From an uncultured candidate division Zixibacteria bacterium (GTDB lineage Bacteria; Zixibacteria; MSB-5A5; GN15; FEB-12), in the NCBI GenBank assembly GCA_913009765.1, contig CAJVYT010000168.1:1-8741 (forward strand): DNA of 8,741 bases. Reading direction: 5' to 3'. Shown here one piece after another: positions 5,364-8,741 of the stretch (its first letter is position 1; each line of letters begins with the position of its first letter). The translations under genes were made by a program, and so were the position numbers. The notes beneath the pieces are model-generated. The model saw nothing but the letters and a program-made list of their open reading frames with translations, was not told the origin of the DNA and did not search any database.

Positions 5364-6218
5364 TTATTTTTTTGTGTAATCGTAAAATCCTTTACCGGTT
5401 TTTTTACCAAGATAGCCGGCGTTTACCATGCGTCGCAGTAACGGCGAGGCGGCATAGTGAGCATCTTTGAACTCTTCAAACATAATATCGGCGATGTATA
5501 AAATTGTATCCAAACCGATAAAGTCTGTCAATGTTAAAGGTCCCATCGGATGCCCGCATCCCAGCATCATTCCATTGTCGATATCTTCTTTGGTGGCAAG
5601 TCCTCGTTCATACATACGGATAGCATCCAACAGATAGGGTACTAACAGCACATTGACAATAAACCCCGGTGAATCCTTGGCGGTGACACATGCTTTGCCC
5701 AATGATTCAGCAAACTGAAATGCCGAGTCAAATGTTTGTTCGGACGTATCCAAAGTTTTGACAACCTCGCATAGTTTCATTATTGGAACCGGATTAAAAA
5801 AGTGCAGTCCTAAAAACTGAGCCGGTCTACTTGTGACTGCTGCCATATCACCGATTGAGAGTGATGACGTATTTGACGCAAAAATAGTTTCAGGTTTACA
5901 GATTTTATCAATTGTAGAATACAGCTCTTTTTTCACAACCATGTTTTCAATAACTGCTTCACAAACAAGATCACAATCGGCAAGAACGTGTAAATCGGTA
6001 GTTCCGTTAATATTGCCGAGAACTTTTTCTTTAAATTCTTTATCAGCTTTCCCTTTTTCAATTGCTCTGTCTAATGATTTGGTTATATATTTTAACCCTG
6101 TGCGAAATGCATCATCGGTTACTTCAACTGCAACAACTTCATATCCGCTGCCTGCGGCAACCTGCCCGATTCCTGAACCCATCTGCCCGAATCCTACAAT
6201 ACCTACTTTTTTAATCAT
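5364..6218 (-). CDS. hbd: 3-hydroxybutyryl-CoA dehydrogenase
   Basis: A 284-aa cytoplasmic NAD(P)-dependent enzyme interconverting 3-hydroxybutyryl-CoA and acetoacetyl-CoA. The N-terminal Rossmann fold carries VGIVGFGQMGSGI (G9-x-G11-x-x-G14) with E32 ending the second strand, which suggests NAD(H) preference. Active-site residues match the clostridial Hbd pattern: S118 in SNTSSLS, H139 in GLHFFNPVP, E151 in KLCEVV, and N189 in SPGFIVNV. The C-terminal dimerisation domain has GHPMGPLTLTDFIGLD (222-237) and ends GKKTGKGFYDY, both standard. The length equals stand-alone bacterial Hbd, not the fused FadB/FadJ type. AAGGAGT at 6234-6228 lies 9 nt before the ATG at 6218 and only a few bases from the acetyltransferase stop, so translation is linked to the upstream gene. 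crt follows after 21 nt. Confidence 0.95.
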   Translation of the reverse strand: MIKKVGIVGFGQMGSGIGQVAAGSGYEVVAVEVTDDAFRTGLKYITKSLDRAIEKGKADKEFKEKVLGNINGTTDLHVLADCDLVCEAVIENMVVKKELYSTIDKICKPETIFASNTSSLSIGDMAAVTSRPAQFLGLHFFNPVPIMKLCEVVKTLDTSEQTFDSAFQFAESLGKACVTAKDSPGFIVNVLLVPYLLDAIRMYERGLATKEDIDNGMMLGCGHPMGPLTLTDFIGLDTILYIADIMFEEFKDAHYAASPLLRRMVNAGYLGKKTGKGFYDYTKK

Positions 6219-6237
6219 TTGCGTATAACTCCTTTTT

Positions 6238-6714
6238 TTATTTTACAAATCGTATCATTCGTAATCCGGCTGTATATGATGTCGTGCCGGTAATTTCAAA
6301 TCCGGCTTTCATAAAACAACCCAATGCGATTGGATTTTCATGGTAAAGTTTAATAATAATTTTTGCAATATCTGTGCGTGAGGCTGCTCTTTGGTAGAGC
6401 AGTTCGACTAACTTGGTACCATATCCCTGCGAGCGTTTATATGGTTCGACTAAAAGATGACCAATCTCAAACGCCATTTCTTCTTCTCTTCTCCATAATT
6501 CACCATATGCAACCGGTTTACCCGAATCTATTAAAAGATATGACTTTACGGTTGACCTCTGCCAACTTTTTATAATATTTTCCGGAGGAGGAAAAACTTT
6601 TCCTCGACAGACAAACTGAAAAGTTTCTTCGCATTCTATCCATTTACGGATATACTGTTCATATTCTTCACTATACGGCACTAAGTCTGCTTTTATTTCC
6701 AAAGGTTTTACCAT
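6238..6714 (-). CDS. GNAT-family N-acetyltransferase
   Basis: A 158-aa protein from ATG 6714, preferred over the TTG at 6720 because AAGGA (6726-6722) is 7 nt from the ATG and only 1 nt from the TTG. The central GNAT acetyl-CoA-binding motif A is clear: IGHLLVEPYKRSQGYGTKLV (about 85-104), with the pyrophosphate loop RSQGYG. The following ...HENPIALGCFMKAGFEITG matches motif B (N-P-x-A...F-x-K-x-G-F), seen in RimI-like and small-molecule acetyltransferases. The N-terminal 60 residues are less typical. The acceptor cannot be told from sequence. It sits between thpR (75 nt upstream) and hbd (19 nt downstream), with a possible promoter in the upstream gap. Nothing ties it biochemically to hbd/crt; shared transcription is likely. 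Confidence 0.85.
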   Translation of the reverse strand: MVKPLEIKADLVPYSEEYEQYIRKWIECEETFQFVCRGKVFPPPENIIKSWQRSTVKSYLLIDSGKPVAYGELWRREEEMAFEIGHLLVEPYKRSQGYGTKLVELLYQRAASRTDIAKIIIKLYHENPIALGCFMKAGFEITGTTSYTAGLRMIRFVK

Positions 6715-6739
6715 CAACAAATCCTTATTTTAGGTCGGT

Positions 6740-6768
6740 AATATATGTAATAATAACGTAAGGGGCAA
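6740..6768 (-). promoter_or_regulatory. Candidate internal promoter before the GNAT gene
   Basis: On the - strand TTGCCC (6768-6763) and TATATT (6745-6740) are 17 nt apart, matching 4 and 5 of 6 consensus positions. A start near 6733 would give an 18-nt leader. It lies in the only sizeable gap of the - strand gene block and could drive GNAT-hbd-crt separately from cinA-thpR. Confidence 0.4.
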
Positions 6769-6789
6769 TAAAGAGTGTATGTTTTTTGT

Positions 6790-7362
6790 TTAATCACCAA
6801 AACGTTCAGAGAGTGTTATCTCTTCCAGAGTTCTATAAATCGGACCTTGCTGTGTCAGAGTTGACTGGATAAGTAATATTGAATCAAATGTTATCGGTAT
6901 GTTTTCAAACTGATAGTCTGCAAGGTACTCAGTTAACGGTTTCAACTCATCATTCGATTTTACCCGACCAAGAGTCAGATGAGGTGTAAACGGTTTGTTA
7001 TTCTTTTCAATATTAATTTCTGCAAAAGCATTATCAATTGATTGAGCTAATTCAATAATATTGTTTTTATTTTTATCTATATCAGCCCAAATAACTTTTG
7101 GTTTTCGTAAATGAGGAAACCCGCCTAAAGCTGTGAAATTAGATTCCATAGCCTGATAATTTTTTGCTGATTTATGGAGTTGTGAGATAATCAAATCAAC
7201 AATTTTCAAATCGGTATTACCAAGAAACTTTAAAGTAATATGCAGATTCTTGGCATCGACCCATTTTACTTTGCCCCCTTTGGTCTTAAAATCAGTTATT
7301 ATCGTATCAAACTTCTGTTGTATTTCTTTTTCTATTTTGAGTGCTACAAATAACCGTATCAT
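6790..7362 (-). CDS. thpR: RNA 2',3'-cyclic phosphodiesterase (2H family, LigT-like)
   Basis: A 190-aa cytoplasmic 2H phosphoesterase, the usual length for ThpR. It hydrolyses 2',3'-cyclic phosphate ends of RNA to 2'-phosphates and, in vitro, can join tRNA half molecules through 2'-5' bonds. The two catalytic HxTx motifs are intact: H41-I-T43 in LHITLKFLG and H128-L-T130 in TPHLTLGR. The MIRLFVALKI start is characteristic of the family. The ATG at 7362 overlaps the cinA TGA (ATGA, 4 nt) and has no strong ribosome site of its own, implying translational coupling to cinA. The cinA-thpR neighbourhood recurs in several bacterial lineages. Function in vivo is poorly known for the family. Confidence 0.93.
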   Translation of the reverse strand: MIRLFVALKIEKEIQQKFDTIITDFKTKGGKVKWVDAKNLHITLKFLGNTDLKIVDLIISQLHKSAKNYQAMESNFTALGGFPHLRKPKVIWADIDKNKNNIIELAQSIDNAFAEINIEKNNKPFTPHLTLGRVKSNDELKPLTEYLADYQFENIPITFDSILLIQSTLTQQGPIYRTLEEITLSERFGD

Positions 7363-8600
7363 TTAATATCCAAAATATCACGTCTGAGAAGTTCTAAAGC
7401 TGAATATGAAGCCCGAATTCTATTGGCATTGCGGTTGGTGCCAAAATTAAATTTTTGAGCATACGTCCCATGCATTGATGATAATCCAATGAAAGTAGTC
7501 CCCACAGGTTTTTCATCAGTACCACCGTCAGGACCGGCTATACCTGTTATGGAAAGAGCAAAATCAGCATCAAGCTGTTTGCGGCAGCCGTCTGCCATAG
7601 CTTCGGCACATTCTTGAGACACCGCACCATGCTGTTCTATGATATTTTTATCTACATGTAATTGATTTATTTTTACACTGTTGGCATAAGACACTATCGA
7701 ACCGATGAACCATGCTGACGACCCCGGTATAGATGTAATTATTGAACCCAAATAACCACCGGTACAGGATTCTGCCGTTGCGAGAGTTTTATCGTTGTCT
7801 TTTAAAAGCTGTCCGACAATTTCTTCAAGTTTGTCAAAATCTTTTCCATAAACATACCGTCCGACAACTGACTCAAGGTAACGTTTTAACTCAAAAGCTC
7901 GAGATTCTGATTCTTCTTTAGTTTTAGCGGTAGAAACAATTCTTAAATCTACACCTGAATATGAGGGAAGATAGGCAAGTTTTACACCGGATTCTAATTT
8001 TAGTTTTGGAGTTATAAACTCAGAAAGTTTTGACTCTCCAATACCGATAGTACGAAGTTTTAGCACCGTAATTGTTTCAGAGCTTGACATATTTTGTAAA
8101 AATGGAATTACTTCATCATCAATAATCTGTTTCATCTCTTGCGGGACACCGGGGAGAGAAATAAAAGTCCGCCCGTTTTCAGAAATACAGAGTCCGACAG
8201 CAGAACCATGTTTATTGGGGAAAAACTTTGCACCCTGGGGGAGAAGTGCTTGATTTTGATTTATTGCCGGCATTTCCATATTACGGACTGCATACCGTTT
8301 TTTTAAATCTTCTAAAACTTCTTCATGGAAAATAAGGTTTCTTTTGAACACTTTTACAATTGCTTTTTTTGTGTTGTCATCATCGGTCGGTCCAAGTCCG
8401 CCGGTTGTGATTACAATTTGAGCTCGGTTTAAAGCAAGACGAAACGCTTCTTCCATCTGTTTCAGTGAATCACCGGTGGAACTCATATATTTTACTTTGA
8501 GTCCTATTTGAAGGAGTCGTTCAGCCATATATGATGCGTTGCTGTCGATTGTATGACCGGTGAGGAGTTCATCTCCGATTGTAAGTATTTCTATATCCAT
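7359..8600 (-). CDS. cinA: CinA: competence/damage-inducible protein with nicotinamide-nucleotide amidase domain
   Basis: A 413-aa full-length two-domain CinA. Residues 1 to about 170 form a MoaB/MogA-like domain (IGDELLTGHTIDSN at 8-21, TTGGLGPTDDD at 65-75, LPGVPQEM at 149-156), associated in this family with ADP-ribose pyrophosphatase activity. Residues about 255-410 form the PncC domain (ATAESCTGG at 274-282, GSIVSYANSVK at 300-310, SITGIAGPDGG at 350-360), which deamidates nicotinamide mononucleotide to nicotinate mononucleotide in pyridine-nucleotide salvage. All motifs are intact, so both activities are expected. The ATG at 8600 has AGGA at 8608-8605, 4 nt away. It is the first visible gene of the - strand block and overlaps thpR by 4 nt. 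The historic competence link is specific to a few species and is not implied here. Confidence 0.94.
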   Translation of the reverse strand: MDIEILTIGDELLTGHTIDSNASYMAERLLQIGLKVKYMSSTGDSLKQMEEAFRLALNRAQIVITTGGLGPTDDDNTKKAIVKVFKRNLIFHEEVLEDLKKRYAVRNMEMPAINQNQALLPQGAKFFPNKHGSAVGLCISENGRTFISLPGVPQEMKQIIDDEVIPFLQNMSSSETITVLKLRTIGIGESKLSEFITPKLKLESGVKLAYLPSYSGVDLRIVSTAKTKEESESRAFELKRYLESVVGRYVYGKDFDKLEEIVGQLLKDNDKTLATAESCTGGYLGSIITSIPGSSAWFIGSIVSYANSVKINQLHVDKNIIEQHGAVSQECAEAMADGCRKQLDADFALSITGIAGPDGGTDEKPVGTTFIGLSSMHGTYAQKFNFGTNRNANRIRASYSALELLRRDILDIK

Positions 8601-8711
8601 GTTTTCCTATCATACAACTTTCTTAATGAAAGAGAATACAGTTTTCTTTCCCTACACACTTATTTTTATAATTACATCCTATATAAACTACAGGACAATA
8701 TTTAGTAGTAT
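8601..8711. other. Upstream region of cinA, no gene seen
   Basis: AT-rich stretch between the cinA start and the right adapter. On the - strand there are promoter-like words (TTGTCC and an AT-rich box further down), but their spacing is poor, so I do not call a promoter. It includes a 13-nt match to the Illumina Read 1 primer at 8645-8657. Confidence 0.5.
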
Positions 8712-8741
8712 AGATCGGAAGAGCGTCGTGTAGGGAAAGAG
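8712..8741 (-). other. Illumina P5/TruSeq universal adapter at contig end (artifact)
   Basis: AGATCGGAAGAGCGTCGTGT followed by AGGGAAAGAG is the reverse complement of the TruSeq universal adapter (Read 1 primer site). Genuine insert ends at about 8711. Together with the P7 adapter at 1-72 it gives the orientation P7 - insert - P5. Confidence 0.98.

Noticed and set aside
5833..6228. 131-aa reading frame on the + strand
   Set aside because: Antisense to hbd, whose motifs and active-site residues are unambiguous.
6715..6720. TTG start for the GNAT gene
   Set aside because: AAGGA at 6726-6722 is only 1 nt from this TTG but 7 nt from the ATG at 6714, so the ATG is preferred.

Overview
This window is a complete short-read assembly contig. 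It is capped at both ends by Illumina library adapters (1-72 and 8712-8741), and the biological insert is 73-8711. The insert looks like moderately AT-rich DNA from an uncultured double-membrane bacterium. The evidence is exported Spy/CpxP-type proteins, a TonB-like inner-membrane protein, strong AGGAGG-type ribosome sites, sigma70-like promoters and several families of short dispersed hairpin repeats. I cannot place it to phylum. The gene mix would fit the FCB group (Cloacimonadota or Zixibacteria-like lineages), but that is only an impression.

Left part (+ strand). A 5'-truncated Spy/CpxP-like gene (73-552) is followed after 29 nt by a second, intact one with a signal peptide (582-1136). 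A textbook intrinsic terminator ends the pair (1172-1197). Next come a degenerate dispersed palindrome (about 1250-1361) and a TonB-C-terminal-domain protein (1505-2374) that starts at a GTG behind a perfect AAGGAGG.

Middle. An AT-rich gene (2712-4025) encodes a 437-aa protein with a PD-(D/E)XK-nuclease-like N-terminus and a C-terminal SEC-C zinc motif. It has its own promoter with an inverted repeat over the start point, uses mostly AGA/AGG for arginine unlike its neighbours, and is bracketed by two families of short hairpin repeats. This cassette is the best candidate for something laterally acquired and uncharacterised.

Right part (- strand). A compact block reads cinA - thpR - GNAT acetyltransferase - hbd (3-hydroxybutyryl-CoA dehydrogenase) - crt (crotonase). 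cinA and thpR overlap by 4 nt. hbd and crt catalyse consecutive steps between acetoacetyl-CoA and crotonyl-CoA. A 10-bp hairpin with a T-run ends the block at 4492-4460. The convergent gap 4026-4556 is packed with hairpins and repeats and holds no convincing gene.

No rRNA, tRNA, CRISPR array or recognisable transposase gene was seen.
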